DNA of 64,000 bases from Saxidomus purpurata (GCA_022818135.1 JAFMSR010000012.1:32797624-32861623); one strand, 5' to 3'; counted from the stretch's first letter, positions 1 to 12,339 are shown. The notes: generated from the letters alone by a model not told the origin. A program made the numbers and translations.

Positions 1-2896
1 ATAGTTGTCATTACGTCCATTGTCGTTATTTTGTCCACATTTTAACATTCTTTTTGTATTACATACCAGTACTCGCTCGATTCTATGATAATATCGGATT
101 TATATCAAGTTTCTCGTGGAAAGTCTTATTTGCTGTCAACCCCTGTGTGTTCGAATGACCTTAAAGCGCAGTAATTTACAAATGTATATTTTTAGACTTG
201 TAATTGTTGATAAATATATAAACTTTTTCATATGCTTCAGCATCATAAAGTGGTCCTTTTCAATTTAAACTACTTTTCATAGCGCATTTTAATACAGTAC
301 ATGTACTTCGGGCAGTTAAGAAAAGTGGATGGTCGTAGAAATATAGGAACACTTGTTCGAAACTTACACCAATTGTAAAACTAACCACCGGTCAACTTTT
401 TATTCAAAGTGTGATTCTATATGGAAATCACTAGTATGAATTTTACTTTTGTAAGAGCTTAAAGGTTTTATTTTTTTGAGTACATACATAGAGACTTCCT
501 AAACTTTAGGATAGATAGAGAATAATAGGTTACCGTCTTTTGAGAAAGGGTTTCTCAGATGAGGCAATATATGGTTCTGGAAGGGGCGAGGCTTGCGATA
601 CAAATAAATATGCTTTATCTAGAATAATCTTATTTCATATTTTGTGATGGTATTTATTTTGTATGGTGTTACAAGCATTATAAACATTGTGAAAGTAGTC
701 CGGCAAAATTAGGAGAAGCTTGAAAAATCTGATTTCCTCGGACTTTTCCATAGGTTTAAACAAGGAAAAGTGTTCTCAGGTCACTGACTGAGAAAGGTTG
801 CCGTTCTGAAATCGCTTTATCGCTTGTGATTATGTTTCGTTGTCAAAAATTGTGAAACTTTTGTTCTTTGAAATATACTGTACACGTTCAAAAACTTTCT
901 GTTCGCTTAAACAGGCTTAATCAGGCAGCTGTTAAAATATAAAAGTAAAATCCTTAAACTTAATCAACACGACCGGTTAAAGATTCGAACAACTGGGCAT
1001 AGTATTTAAATTCAATCTAAGGCGATCACTCCAGTCGAAAAACTTGTTCGAAAAATTACAAAACAAAATAATGAAATTTGTATTGCTGTACATTTTGATA
1101 TAAGAATCTCTGTCTTACAGAACTGTTTGTGAAATACTTAAACTACGTCAAAAGAAGGCCAAGATGGCACTATCTCACTTACCTGTATCTACGGCAACGT
1201 CAGGTATTACGAAATAAACAATAAATGTTATCATGGTTTTGCAAAACTCAGATTTGCTTCGTTTGCTTTTTACCCGACATGGCCTAAGTTTCTATACTGA
1301 TCGTGCATACACAATAAATATTGCATTTTGGCATATTTTCATGAAAACTAACTGCAAAATTTGGCCAGCACGGTGGAAACAAAGATTTTCCATAATTTGA
1401 TATAGATTTATTAAATTAATGTCAAAAATGCCAAATTTCTACACATATTATGTGAATTAAATAATTCGTTTTTTTATGATCAAGTTTCATCAACTGACAA
1501 AAACGTTACAAGACAGACTTTTATGTGATAAAGTGTCGTAGGTTTTCACGTGACACGATCCACGTTCTGGTATCATTGGGCCGATAATTATAGTATGCTT
1601 ATGTCTTATGGTGATACACAACCATCTGAACACTTTTTGGAGAAGTAAATAAGCCAAAAATATGGCTATACATGGCACTGGCTAATAACTCTTGACCTAC
1701 TATTTCTAAATGGTCAATAATTGAACTCGACCGAGATCTTTGAGCGATACATGTTCCATCCAAATTTGATCAAAATTACACATGACAAGTGCCTTCCAGA
1801 AGAACGTAATATATATACCAGGACTTTATCCGATATGGTCTAGTTTGTGACCCTAGTGCCTATTATCTTAATTAGCTCTTAATTAATTATGTTTTATTTA
1901 CACACATCGCATACGACATTGCCATACACAACTTGTGCTTGTTAGTGAGCCATTTTTGAGCGATTACTCATCAGACACATTTTACTTACTTTTGAAACCC
2001 CATTCCTACTGCTAAGTACAAGGCAGATATGCATACGGTAATTGACGGCTCACTAACTGGCCATATATCGTTACGGACCTGTCCCTGAGGTAGAAAGCTA
2101 AACTTCTAGACTGAGACCAAGGGACAACGGTTACTTAATTACTAAGTTGGATTTCAAACCAGTTTCTATAGCATTTCTAAGACTTAATGACTATATGTTA
2201 TAATTCGAATATTTCACAATCGACCACTTGTGTTTGCAAGTAAAATTAACGTATGCCGAAGTACTTAAACAGTATACGCTTGAAACATTTACTTTAGTTA
2301 AAACTGTTATTAGGATAGTTCTATAATTATGACATTTTATAAATGAAACATTAGCAAGTTTAATTAACAATTGTTTGATAAGCAAATGATAACAACTCGT
2401 ATTGAATAAAATATTTAAGGTGATCAATGCTTTCCTAAAAAATATCGGATATAACTTTTGCGCCTTAATAAGACCATGTAGTGTACCTGCAGGTCAATTT
2501 TGCATGTAAATGGAGTTTATCTTATTGTTTCCATATACATTCTAGACATAAGTTACAAAATCTTAGGTGTGCTTTATGTCCATAAACTGCAAAGCTCAGA
2601 GAATTAAAGTTTTTATATGAACTGTACAAATTTAACATGAATTTGCTTGCTGTTTTCTTTCGTTGAAGTTGATGTCTAATTTCTATTGTTAAGGACCGAC
2701 CTCAGGTAAGTAACCGAATCTATTTTTCCACGTGTAATGTTGACAGCATTACATTACTTCACATCATTATTATTGTCATTAATGTTGTCATAACTTTGTA
2801 TAACCATGATGTGAATCTCCCTTTTGCAGAGGCTCACGGACGGACAGATAAAGAGAGCATAAGTTATATAATTAACCATTTTTCAAGCTTTTAATT
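1..2896. other. AT-rich sequence, no gene recognised
   Basis: I find no supported gene, RNA or recognisable transposon here. The open frames are short, carry no family motif and are not flanked by matching splice signals. The stretch ends at the assembly gap. Confidence 0.5.
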
Positions 2897-3396
2897 NNNN
2901 NNNNNNNNNNNNNNNNNNNNNNNNNNNNNNNNNNNNNNNNNNNNNNNNNNNNNNNNNNNNNNNNNNNNNNNNNNNNNNNNNNNNNNNNNNNNNNNNNNNN
3001 NNNNNNNNNNNNNNNNNNNNNNNNNNNNNNNNNNNNNNNNNNNNNNNNNNNNNNNNNNNNNNNNNNNNNNNNNNNNNNNNNNNNNNNNNNNNNNNNNNNN
3101 NNNNNNNNNNNNNNNNNNNNNNNNNNNNNNNNNNNNNNNNNNNNNNNNNNNNNNNNNNNNNNNNNNNNNNNNNNNNNNNNNNNNNNNNNNNNNNNNNNNN
3201 NNNNNNNNNNNNNNNNNNNNNNNNNNNNNNNNNNNNNNNNNNNNNNNNNNNNNNNNNNNNNNNNNNNNNNNNNNNNNNNNNNNNNNNNNNNNNNNNNNNN
3301 NNNNNNNNNNNNNNNNNNNNNNNNNNNNNNNNNNNNNNNNNNNNNNNNNNNNNNNNNNNNNNNNNNNNNNNNNNNNNNNNNNNNNNNNNNNNNNNN
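2897..3396. other. Assembly gap (500 N)
   Basis: A run of exactly 500 N, a conventional placeholder length, so the true size is unknown. The sequence just to its right matches an intron of the P450 gene at the other end of the window. By that alignment the gap would fall where another exon of the P450 relic is expected. Confidence 0.99.
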
Positions 3397-4478
3397 ATAC
3401 ATACATTGAATTGTTTCCAAAGACTGAGACATGTGAAAATATATCTACAGCAATGTATTTTATCTTCGACAAATATACAGTTTACCTCTTTGCATAATCA
3501 TTTTGAATTACAAATTCAGAAAATGAAGAAACAAGAGCTATCCCTCACAAGTGACTAATGCCCCTAAAAGAGGTGTCTCACAGTCTTTGTCCTCTCCATG
3601 TGCTCAATAATTGTGGTATGTAATTTTAAAATCCATGCAACACATCGGCATGATGTGCTAGACACTGGTGCCAAGTAATTTTAAATCAATCAGTGCTTGA
3701 CAAAGTTATAGACCGGACACAAATGTATGCATATAATCAATATATACAGGATTCCATTTGCTTCAAACTCTAAGTGTGACCTTGACCTTTGAGTTAGGAA
3801 CGTGGGTCTTGCACGCGACACATCGTCTTGATGTGCTAGACATTTGTGCCAAGTTATTTTAAAATCCTTCAATGCATGACAAAGTTACAGTCCGGACACG
3901 AATGTGTGCATATATACAGGATTCCAGTGTGACAATGACCTTTGAGGTAGGGACGTGGGTCTTGCACGCGGCACGTCGTCTTGATGTGCTTGACATTTGT
4001 GCCAAGTTATTTTAAAATCCTTCAATGCATGACAAAGGTACAGTCCGGACACAAATGCGTGCATATATAGAGGATTCCATTACCTTCAAACTCCAAGTGT
4101 GACCTTGACCTTTGAGGTAGGGACGTGTGTCTTGCACGCGACACGTCGTCTTGATGTGCTAGACATTTGTGCAAAGTAATTTTAAAATCCTTCAATGCAT
4201 GACAAAGGTACAAAGCATGTAAGTAAGTGTAATATTACTCGATGATTGGTACAAAACAAATGCAAAAACACATAGAAATGCATTTCGTCTTAGTGTTCTC
4301 TATCAACATAATACCTTAAATACTTTCGAGTTATGCTCCGGTTATTATGGAATTATTTCACCTACCCCGATTTCTAGTAGCAATTTCTGATATGTTAAAG
4401 TTAGGTCGATCTGCAAACAACTCTCCATTTTTTAAAAACGCCTCTTTTAATATTTCATATCCAGCAATTATGATCCCT
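3397..4478 (-). pseudogene. Relic of a duplicated CYP2-like P450 gene
   Basis: Two blocks match the P450 gene at the right end of the window in the same order and orientation. 3397-3535 matches intron sequence at 62613-62750, and 4214-4478 matches 63671-63935 without an indel; both are near-identical by eye. The second block contains part of an exon (4366-4478), with about 37 open codons and a GT donor still in place. It encodes the beta-strand and B-helix part of the enzyme (motifs IAGYE, KEAF, LFADRPNF). The exon that should lie between the blocks (counterpart 62919-63204) is absent; the space holds tandem repeats instead. The relic is cut off at 4478, where similarity stops abruptly. It is most likely a dead tandem duplicate. 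A collapsed haplotype is less likely, because both copies sit on one sequence 59 kb apart. Confidence 0.85.
3630..4213 (-). repeat. Tandem repeat array, about 155-178 bp units
   Basis: The phrase gatgtgctagacatttgtg recurs near 3652, 3829, 3983 and 4152. Each copy is followed by a stretch reading ccttcaatgcatgacaaag or a close variant. A unit ends in a block that, read on the other strand, contains caaggtcacac. The same family lies in the opposite orientation at 37071-37566. Short open frames over the array are repeats of each other and do not look like genes. Confidence 0.9.
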
Positions 4479-5415
4479 CTTGTAAATAACAATTAAATGA
4501 AGTCAAAAGTCGATTACATACCGGTAATAACACTTAACACCTGATATATAGCAGGCTTTTTATACGTTACTGGGGTCTGTGTCAGTAGTACAATACTGTG
4601 ACAAATTGTTAGCGACCCGTTAATCCCAAATCTTTTTAACTTCAGGTTTGTGCAGGCGGTCATTGTCCCGTATGTTGAAAAAATGAAAGTAAATCACGTA
4701 ATTTGTAAGTTGTAGTGAATTAAAAGTTATATCTTTTGTTCATGTATTCACTTTTGTATATATCCTCATGAATGTCTTTAGTCAAGTTCAAAAGATTAGA
4801 ATTAGATAATAACTTCAAAAAATAACTGTATACTAGCGATTATGGGGCATTGGCGAACTTGATATATTTCGGACAATATTTTTCGGATACGACTTTTGAA
4901 CCTACGTTCCAAACATAAATTTACGCGGATTTATGAATTCGCGATGCACTCAATTCGCGAATAATAGCGAAAATAAAAACATCGCGAATAATACCGGATT
5001 TACAGTAACCGTAGTGAAGGAAAAATAGTTTAAGTAATTCAAAGCGTAATTAAGGTATTGTACAGCCATATCGGACGAACAGTAAGTTCCACGGTATGCA
5101 CTCAAACAAATTCTTAAATATGAAAATGTATTTATATTGAGTTATTTCGTCAGTTTATGTATATCTAAATTAGTACGTCATACAGATCTAACATGTAACC
5201 AGAGCTTGTGTTTCGTCAGTTTACCTACTCCAGCGTAAAAAATATCACGAAATACTTCATCGCATTTGAATAGCACATTCAGAATAAAAAGATTATATCG
5301 CACCTGTAATCCAAAACATACTAGTACAATGACCTTAAAGGTTGAATGATAACATTTGAGGGGTAAGCTTTAAAAAAGGCTAGAAAGCGGCTCGCTTGGT
5401 TTTTGGTAAGAAAAT
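4479..5415. other. No gene recognised
   Basis: AT-rich sequence between the P450 relic and a LINE fragment. I searched the minus strand for earlier exons of the relic and found no P450 motif. Confidence 0.45.
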
Positions 5416-5419
5416 GTAA

Positions 5420-6000
5420 CAATATGTATACAGTTATATGGATGAAGCAAGACCGACTTCGATTTTAAATCAATGCCCACAATTACTATATACACGCCAA
5501 AGAAATACTCGCTATAGCCTCAGAAACGAGCATGATGTCCCTGGGATCAACTGTACAACATCATTGTATCTTAAGTCATTCATTCTAACTGCTATTCGTG
5601 AATGGAATGCTCTACCCCTTGAGATTAGACATGTTCAATCACTCTCTGCTTTCAAAATTCAATTAAACTCGTTTGCCGTTATACTATTTTTCTGGCACGA
5701 GAAAGCTTCAAGTGCTGCATGCACGTCTACGTACCAAATGTAGCTTACTCAACTACCCCACTTGTATCTATGTAATAATTTCTGCAACACCTCTGTGTAC
5801 ATGTGCACAGGTTGAGTCAAATTACCACTTTTTCTTTGAATGTCAGCTTCTCCAAATGATCCGCAATACACTGGCATCTTCGGGACTTCGAACTAAGTCT
5901 ACCCCTACTTCTTTTTGGTGATTCAACCCTTTCAGACCAAGAAAATGCAATTATATTTCACCAGGTTCAATGCTTTATACATGACAGCAAAAGATTCACA
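5420..6000 (+). mobile_element. Non-LTR retrotransposon, C-terminal ORF2 remnant
   Basis: Overlapping open frames (5438-5743 and 5673-5921) and a broken stretch after them read as one decayed LINE C-terminus. The order is FILTAIREWNALPLEIR, then a frameshift, then a YYFSGTRKLQVLHARLRTKC segment, then a zinc-knuckle-like CTCAQVESNYHFFFEC. Frameshifts show that it is dead. A related fragment sits at 44230-44730. The CT-rich tract and AT-rich sequence after it may be its 3' untranslated tail. The clade is not determined. Confidence 0.8.
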
Positions 6001-6025
6001 TAATTAAATACGTTTGCGTGAGACG

Positions 6026-6100
<75 letters not shown>
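6026..6100. repeat. CT microsatellite
   Basis: An almost pure (CT)n run of about 75 bases with a few G and T interruptions. Confidence 0.97.
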
Positions 6101-6102
<2 letters not shown>

Positions 6103-6484
6103 TCATCCTTCCTATTGCTTTCGCAAAACCTTAAATTCATACAAGTTTTTTTTTCATCCTAAATAGATTTAATATAATTGTAACACCCGTACTTTCAAAA
6201 TTGTAGATTTCTAGTACAAAGAAGTCTTGTCACGGAGAAGAATTTTATATGACATTTTGTCTTTCATTCTTATCCTTTTCCATTATGTATTTTTGTAATT
6301 GTTATACTATGTGCATACATGTGTATATATGGGAATAAAATATGTTTAAACATACTATATGCAAATTCAAAGATTTAAAATGAGGTCCAAACAAACAGTA
6401 ACAAATGCGAACAGTTCATCAAACTAGCAATGACCCTAGGATGTTTTAGCTCCATCTATATGTAACAATGGGAGATTATTCATC

Positions 6485-6600
6485 ATAAAAAGAATGTTGT
6501 TGTTGTAAGAGTTCAACGCCCGTTCCAGCCGTATTTTGGTAATTTTAACAGGCGGGCAGTTTACCTAACCGTTTTCCTACGAACAGTAAACTAAGGTGAA
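6485..6600 (-). mobile_element. SINE-like repeat, family A, partial, inverted
   Basis: Read on the minus strand it contains aggtaaactgcccgcctgtt, then a ctggaacgg...ctcttacaaca block. This matches the 3' half of the copy at 7895-8131. Confidence 0.65.
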
Positions 6601-7802
6601 ATGATTTTGCTATCCTGTCTTGCTTATGCAGTCTGCATTGCTTTCAAAGCCATATTCGTAAATGCACTTTGTTGGAAATCAGGTATCTCTTTATCTGGTG
6701 GTTTAAAGAGATCAGGCTAAGAAAACCATATGTAACTACTAGCAGAGCACTGACGACTAAAATTCTGTAACTGATTAAAACTGAATTATGGTTCTTGTTC
6801 TCCGCATTTCATATAAAGTTTCATTCAAACTCCTACCCAGTTTAGTGGTGACCATCTGTAACTGAAAGGACTGTTTAAAGGCCCAGTAAACTATGTTGTT
6901 ATATGGTCGTGTGTCCCTATAAGACTTGCCTAAGCAAGGAAAAGCCGATGGATTTTGCATGTTTTTGTCAATTATTTCAGAAATAAACGAGAAAGAACAA
7001 AAAAGCTGACTATTTTCCAAATCTTGGCCTTGACCTCCGTCGGGGGAGATAATTTTTGTTTATATTGTTTGCGCATACTCATAATTATGGGGCCTCAAAG
7101 GGGGTACTTAAAACGCATTAAAAATAGGTATTACAGCAGGAAATGTCGGCGGGTTGCATTTATTGCCAATATTTAGCTCATCTCGAGTATAATACAAAAA
7201 ATGTTTCACTATTATTACAAAATAACTATCTAAGGTGCTTTTTCACAATATATTGTCTTGAAAAAATGTTATGCGATCTTTTTTAATGTATTTAAATGCC
7301 AACCATTGTTTCCGAAAACACGTACCTTTCCGTGCTGTAAGAGAGTGAGTTTTCCTTTCAGTGAGATGATTTAAAAAATGTTTTGTCGAGTAGTTTTTAT
7401 ACCTATTTTACTCGGAGCTTACTTTATATTGGAACTCCGAACATGTATCTTTCGTCTTATTTATATTATATTCACATACGTTTGTCCGTATATGATACTA
7501 TATCCCCGCCTGTCCGGTCGTAAAACCTGGACAAATCTTAATAATCTTACAGGTAGAGGTATGTTACTTGCTATTTACTTAGAGTAGTTACCTGTAAAAC
7601 TCTCATGTTCAGACTGAATATTTGATGTTGAAAAACAAAGAAGTAGAACCATTAAGTCGAAACTACCATGGGTAAACTCCGTTTCTGAAGTCCGGAATTT
7701 GAAATACATAAGGAATTCTGAAAACTTGGGAATTGTTGTGACATGACAATGCATTTGTAATTGAATCACACTGATAGGTATGTTGAATGAATGAATCCGC
7801 GG

Positions 7803-7822
7803 TCATCATCATCATCATCATC
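7803..7822. repeat. ATC trinucleotide microsatellite
   Basis: A short run of about six ATC units. It produces the methionine run in a minus-strand open frame, which I do not consider a gene. Confidence 0.9.
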
Positions 7823-7894
7823 AGCATCTCCAGTGATTGCATCACTCCACAAAGAGTATACTCACATTAAAATTAAACTGTAAATTATACATAC

Positions 7895-8131
7895 GCAGCG
7901 AGTGTTTAGAGTCACTGATTTGAAATCACTGTAATCTGTCATGGCTTGAGGGTTATTGATTTGAGCCCTTCCACAAATCATGTCTCTTTATGTGAGGAAG
8001 TTGGCACGTTTCTACGGCAGATATGTGTCTTATACTGTAATGACAGGGACGATTTTTAGGTAAACTGCCACCTGTTAAAATAACCAAATCACTGTTGGAA
8101 CGGCCATTCAGCTCTTACAACAAACAACAAG
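7895..8131 (+). mobile_element. SINE-like repeat, family A, with tRNA-like head
   Basis: A degenerate tRNA-like head (agtgtttagagtcactgat, then gggttattgatttgagccc) is followed by a body containing tttatgtgaggaagttggca and aggtaaactgcc. It ends in an ACAA-rich tail (cttacaacaaacaacaag). A partial copy of the same body lies at 26612-26800, and an inverted 3' part at 6485-6600. Confidence 0.65.
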
Positions 8132-8225
8132 TATGTTGACAAACACGTCTTTGTGACGTTTATTTTATGATATTCTATGTATGATTCTTTAATGATATAT
8201 TATTAGAAAAAAAGCTATAACAGTG

Positions 8226-8580
8226 CATAAACAAACTAAACACAACATAAAAGTATCACATTACACCAATGTTAAACTTTACAAACTTAACACGACATAG
8301 ATATTATCACAATTCATATGTTTAAACTTACCACGACATAGAAGTATCACAATACATATATGTTTAAACTGAACACACTACGAATATCAAAATACGCAAT
8401 TTTAAACTTTAACTTAATGCGAAATATAAGTATCAAAATATATATGTTTAAACGTTACAAACTTAATGCGACATAAAAGTATCACAATACACATGTTTCA
8501 ACTTAACATGACATAAACGAATCACAATTCACATGTTTAAACTTAACAAACTAAATGCAGCAATAACAAATCACACATAT
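8226..8580. repeat. Degenerate tandem array, about 45-60 bp units
   Basis: A phrase close to tttaaacttaacacgacata followed by agtatcacaatacatat recurs seven or eight times, with indels between copies. The array lies directly beyond the 3' side of the transposase gene and may mark one side of the element, but no terminal repeat was found to prove it. Confidence 0.8.
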
Positions 8581-8597
8581 AAATACTTTCTTAACAT

Positions 8598-8890
8598 TTA
8601 CTCCTCCTCATATACCCAGGGTTTACACTTCTTACAGTACCACTCACTTCCATCCTCCATGCTCTCATTCACATACTCCCTGTCTTTAATACTTAAACAT
8701 TCTTCATGATACCATCTCTCACACATGATCTAATCACATCCATACCACATAACACCATTCATCTCATCATTCTTACGCCCTCTTTCACCACACACTCCAC
8801 AGGTAAACTTTTTGGACACCAAACGACCTCCGACGACTTTCCTGATTCTTTTCTTCCCTTTGTTTCTTTTCTTCTTCTCTCTTCTTCTTT
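8598..8890 (-). pseudogene. Broken PHD-type zinc finger after the transposase
   Basis: Just downstream of the transposase stop, in the +1 frame, a basic segment (KKRIRKVVGGRLVSKKF) leads into CGVCGERG, then WYGCD, a TAG stop, then CERWYHEEC and finally WYCKKC before a TAA at 8598. The spacing of Cys, the WYH and the final CxxC fit a PHD finger (family knowledge). One stop and one frame change separate it from the transposase, so the finger is now cut off from it. I infer that an ancestral element encoded a transposase-PHD fusion. Extra residues between the CD and the next Cys are a further departure from the usual motif. Confidence 0.7.
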
Positions 8891-8898
8891 TTCATTAA

Positions 8899-11800
8899 TC
8901 ATTCCTCTGCTTGTTGTTGTTTCTGTTGCATTCTCTTTTCTTTAAGCATAATTCTTTCTTCTTTAGCTTCTATCTGCTTCTTTTCACGCTCTTCTTTTTC
9001 CTGGAAAATGGTAACAATTTTATTGCGGTGTTCTGATCAGCAGCTTTATGAACTGCTGTGTTTCAGTAAAATGAAACAAGCTTCAGAGAAGAAGTTTTTC
9101 AAAGTTTTTCAAAGTTTTTCAAAGTTTTTCCTGTATTAACTTATGTAAAGTCAAGTGATCACCTGGAGGGGTCAATTTTGACCTGGGGGTCATACTTTGA
9201 AAACGGGTTGAGGTCCACTAGGCATTTCTACATGCAAAATATCTAATCTCTATGTCTTGTGGTTCAGAGAAGACTTTTAAAGTTTTTCCTATATAAGCTT
9301 TTTTAGTTTTACAGTTACATGTACCTTCAAAGTTTTCAACATTTCATCACCAGACAACACTCTCCCCTCACTGACGACTTTCCTTTTCTTGTTTTGAGGT
9401 TTACTGTTGTTTGTTGGTGGTATCAATACATTAGCGAGACTCTGTGGAACAATTCCCCTTTTTACTAGCGGATTGACTCCGATAAATTGTCCACAGGCCT
9501 CGCATGTCCTCGTCTGTTCTTTTTCTTCACCTTGCTCACTAGGGTGTTGTGTGAAAGTGGCAGGTACTAGTTGACTTTTATCAATTGCATCTAAAACGAA
9601 GAAAAATCAACACTGGAAAAACATTGCATGAATTTTTCAGTTAATGTTACACTTATTTCAAATATGTTAATCGATGCCAACAACAACAGAGTAATAGGTG
9701 AAGGTTCTGCATTGAAATGTAATGACTCAATGTATGTTGACTGTTGTATATATGAGCTACCTATGCACCTATTTTTGTAGGGGTATAATTATAATGCAAA
9801 CAAAATCAACGCGTTTACCTGGATTGTATGGAAGGATCCCGGACTTTCGAAAACCTTCTTTTACTGTTGCCGATGTCATTTGGTCTAGTGCATGATTTAG
9901 CACAACAGGAAACCTGGCTTTACCTATTACGATACCTTGACTAACGAAACCCAAATTTGTTGATATTGTTGCAAATTTCTCCTGAAATCAAACTTTCATA
10001 TATGTATATGCAAGTAACTTTACATTAGTTTATACTAAATTAAATTTATTTTAGCTCGATTGTGAAGAAAACTTTGAGCTTATCGAGTCAGTCTCGAGTC
10101 CGCTTCCTGGAAAAACCAGTACTGGTGTCATATGAGGAGGTACGGTCGTGGCATTGGTGGGGCTTGAACTTTACATTGCAAGAGGATGAAGGAAAATTGT
10201 CTGTGATACTATAAGCATTAAAAATTTGATAATAATTGTCTTCATGACCGTAAGATTCGAAATTTTTTTTTTTACTATACTTTAAAATAACGACATATAT
10301 ATACAAATTTTAGCTGAATGCAAATAGTACAGAATATCAAATAATTAACGTTACACTTCATGAATAGTTTGGAAACATGCCGTACTGGTCTATCATGAAT
10401 TATTCAAAATGTTCATGCAAACCTTTAAAGGTGCGATGATATGAACATCTACGGGCTGAAGAATGTGCGTTGTGTGTGATGGTAGCCCAACAAGGTGCAC
10501 ATCATTCGCTCTTGCAGCCTCGATCACAGGCAATGAAATATGCGAGTCATGATTGTCCATGAGAAGGATGACTGGTCTAGCTCTTCCACAGCTAGGAATG
10601 AATAAACGTGTAAACCAGTATTGGAACAGTTGTGTGTCCATGTACCCACTATCACTGGTGGCAAACAACCAGGATCCCGGTATCCCGTCTGTGTAAGACC
10701 GGTGAGGAAAACCTCCTGTAGTGGATTAATAGAAAAAATGATTACCATAAACACGAGTTTTACTTTAAAAATCTATTATCGCCATTGACTGTTGACCAAG
10801 TGCTTGAAACTTATGCTACGATTTCAAATGCTCTATGATTCGGCTTCCCCGAAACTGACCAGTGCTTTGCTGAAATATTGTAAAGTGTCTGGTAGGTCAA
10901 TCCCTGTCATATTCGAACCTGCGACTTTCAGATCAAATTTATATGTAGGAATTAAATGTAATACAGTATCTACCTTTGAAAATTACCATCGGCGGTATAA
11001 ACTTCCCGTCGGCTGACACACATAGATGAGCAGTCACATGATCTGACGTTAGCACTTTCTGTTTAAATACGTGTCCAAGCTTCGGCGCCAATACTTTATC
11101 TCGCGATGTCTCCTTTCCTGACCACCCCGTTTCATCACAATTGAATATCTTTAATACAATTAAGAACATGCACAATAAAATCAAAATTTTAAAGAGAGCT
11201 CAGAGTGTTTGATATTTTACGGTTAGCTATTGTAATTTAAATCGGGGCACATTTTTCATTTGTATTTCATATGTAATATTTCAACGTTATTGCTTTCAAT
11301 CAAACAAAGTGGCTTTTAAATCTTCAAAAGACATTAATTTATAAAGATTCTATTTAGCTTTGTTGCCATGATGTGATTTTTTTCAATATAAATTGCTATG
11401 CGGATGGCACATAATCTTTGAACACTTCACCTAGATACTATGAGATTATAATAAAGTTCTTACTTGCTCAGGTTTGTCTGCAACACCTAGGTCATCTAAA
11501 ACAGATTTCCAGAAATGGAAAAATTCTGAAATCACTTTGATATTAGACATTCGTGTCCGAGATCTGTCTTGATTTTCGGCAAGCCGCTTCGACAGTTCTG
11601 GATGCTCCATTTTCAGAGTCCGAAACCACTCATCGCTAGGACCTTTGTCTAGATTAAAGGCGGTAGGTCGGTCTAAAAATGGAACATAACTATTCTTATT
11701 TCAGTTCAAATGTAGCAAAATTTGTTTTAACATTTTGAGCAGTTTATATGTCAATTTTTTCAAAAAAATATTATAGAACAAAGAAGAATACTTCAAGTCT

Positions 11801-12213
11801 ATACAACCAGTTGGGCAACACTTAATCATCGGATAAATTTATAGCGATCATTTAGATATAGATTGAAACCCAGACAGCATTTTATAAAAGAAAATACTTT
11901 TCTAACCGTTTGTATTTTCTATCGTACCTGAACGTTTGAATATTTCTTGAATATAGCATCTGATCATGTTTCTTGTCATAGGGAAACCTTGTCCTGCCAT
12001 ATATAAAATGAAATTCACAAGGCCGTTTTTTTCATCGTGGCTAAGCTGTCTTGGCCTACCCTGATTAATATTCAGCATAGGATTTCGGACATGATCCGAT
12101 ATGGTTGTCCTTGGAACATGAAACTCTCTCGAAGCCGCACCTATCGACATTTGGCGGCGTCTTACAGCCGAAACGGCTGCTAGCAACTGATCATCTGAAT
12201 ATGACTTTGGCAT
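8899..12213 (-). CDS. pogo/Tigger-like DDE transposase, seven exons, open
   Basis: Exons on the minus strand in coding order are 12213-11928, 11672-11464, 11148-10974, 10715-10423, 9981-9819, 9590-9325 and 9000-8899 (stop). All junctions are GT-AG, all phases match, and the joined frame encodes 497 residues. Residues 1-50 form a psq-type helix-turn-helix (IGAASREFHVPRTTISDHV). A second DNA-binding segment of CENP-B type follows (DEWFRTLKMEHPELS). The DDE_1 catalytic core has Asp170 in NCDETGW, Asp277 in LLMDNHDSH and Asp313 in HILQPVDV, so all three acids are kept. The GFRKSGILPYNP box is typical of the family. Exon 6 has a CEACG pair and a basic stretch. The tail is Lys/Glu/Gln-rich and ends at TGA, short of a ruined PHD finger. 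It would be nuclear. No terminal inverted repeats were found, so it could be an old immobile copy or a host-retained gene. Confidence 0.85.
9091..9130. repeat. 10-bp tandem repeat, four copies
   Basis: The unit aagtttttca is repeated about four times in an intron of the transposase gene. It shows slippage only. Confidence 0.9.
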
Positions 12214-12339
12214 GCTAAAAACAAAAAAGTCAAACTAACTTTATTTTGTTTAAAAAGCATTGTTAATGCAAATACTTTTCAGATAGTTCAGTGTTTGTTT
12301 GTGAAGCTATTAAAGTAAAATCGGTAGTCTTAGAAAGCG

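Noticed and set aside
2872..3472. Two long minus-strand open frames spanning the N run
   Set aside because: They consist almost wholly of N and only look open because unknown bases give no stop codon.
3690..4213. Small paralogous open frames on the minus strand (KDFKIT...KCLAHQDDVSRAR)
   Set aside because: They are repeat units read in one frame. The resemblance between them comes from the tandem array, not from a gene family.
6026..6100. CT tract considered as a polypyrimidine tract of a splice acceptor
   Set aside because: No exon with coding potential follows; it is an ordinary microsatellite.
8706..8945. 79-codon plus-strand frame rich in Ser, Leu and Phe
   Set aside because: Antisense shadow of the Lys/Glu-rich transposase tail and PHD remnant.
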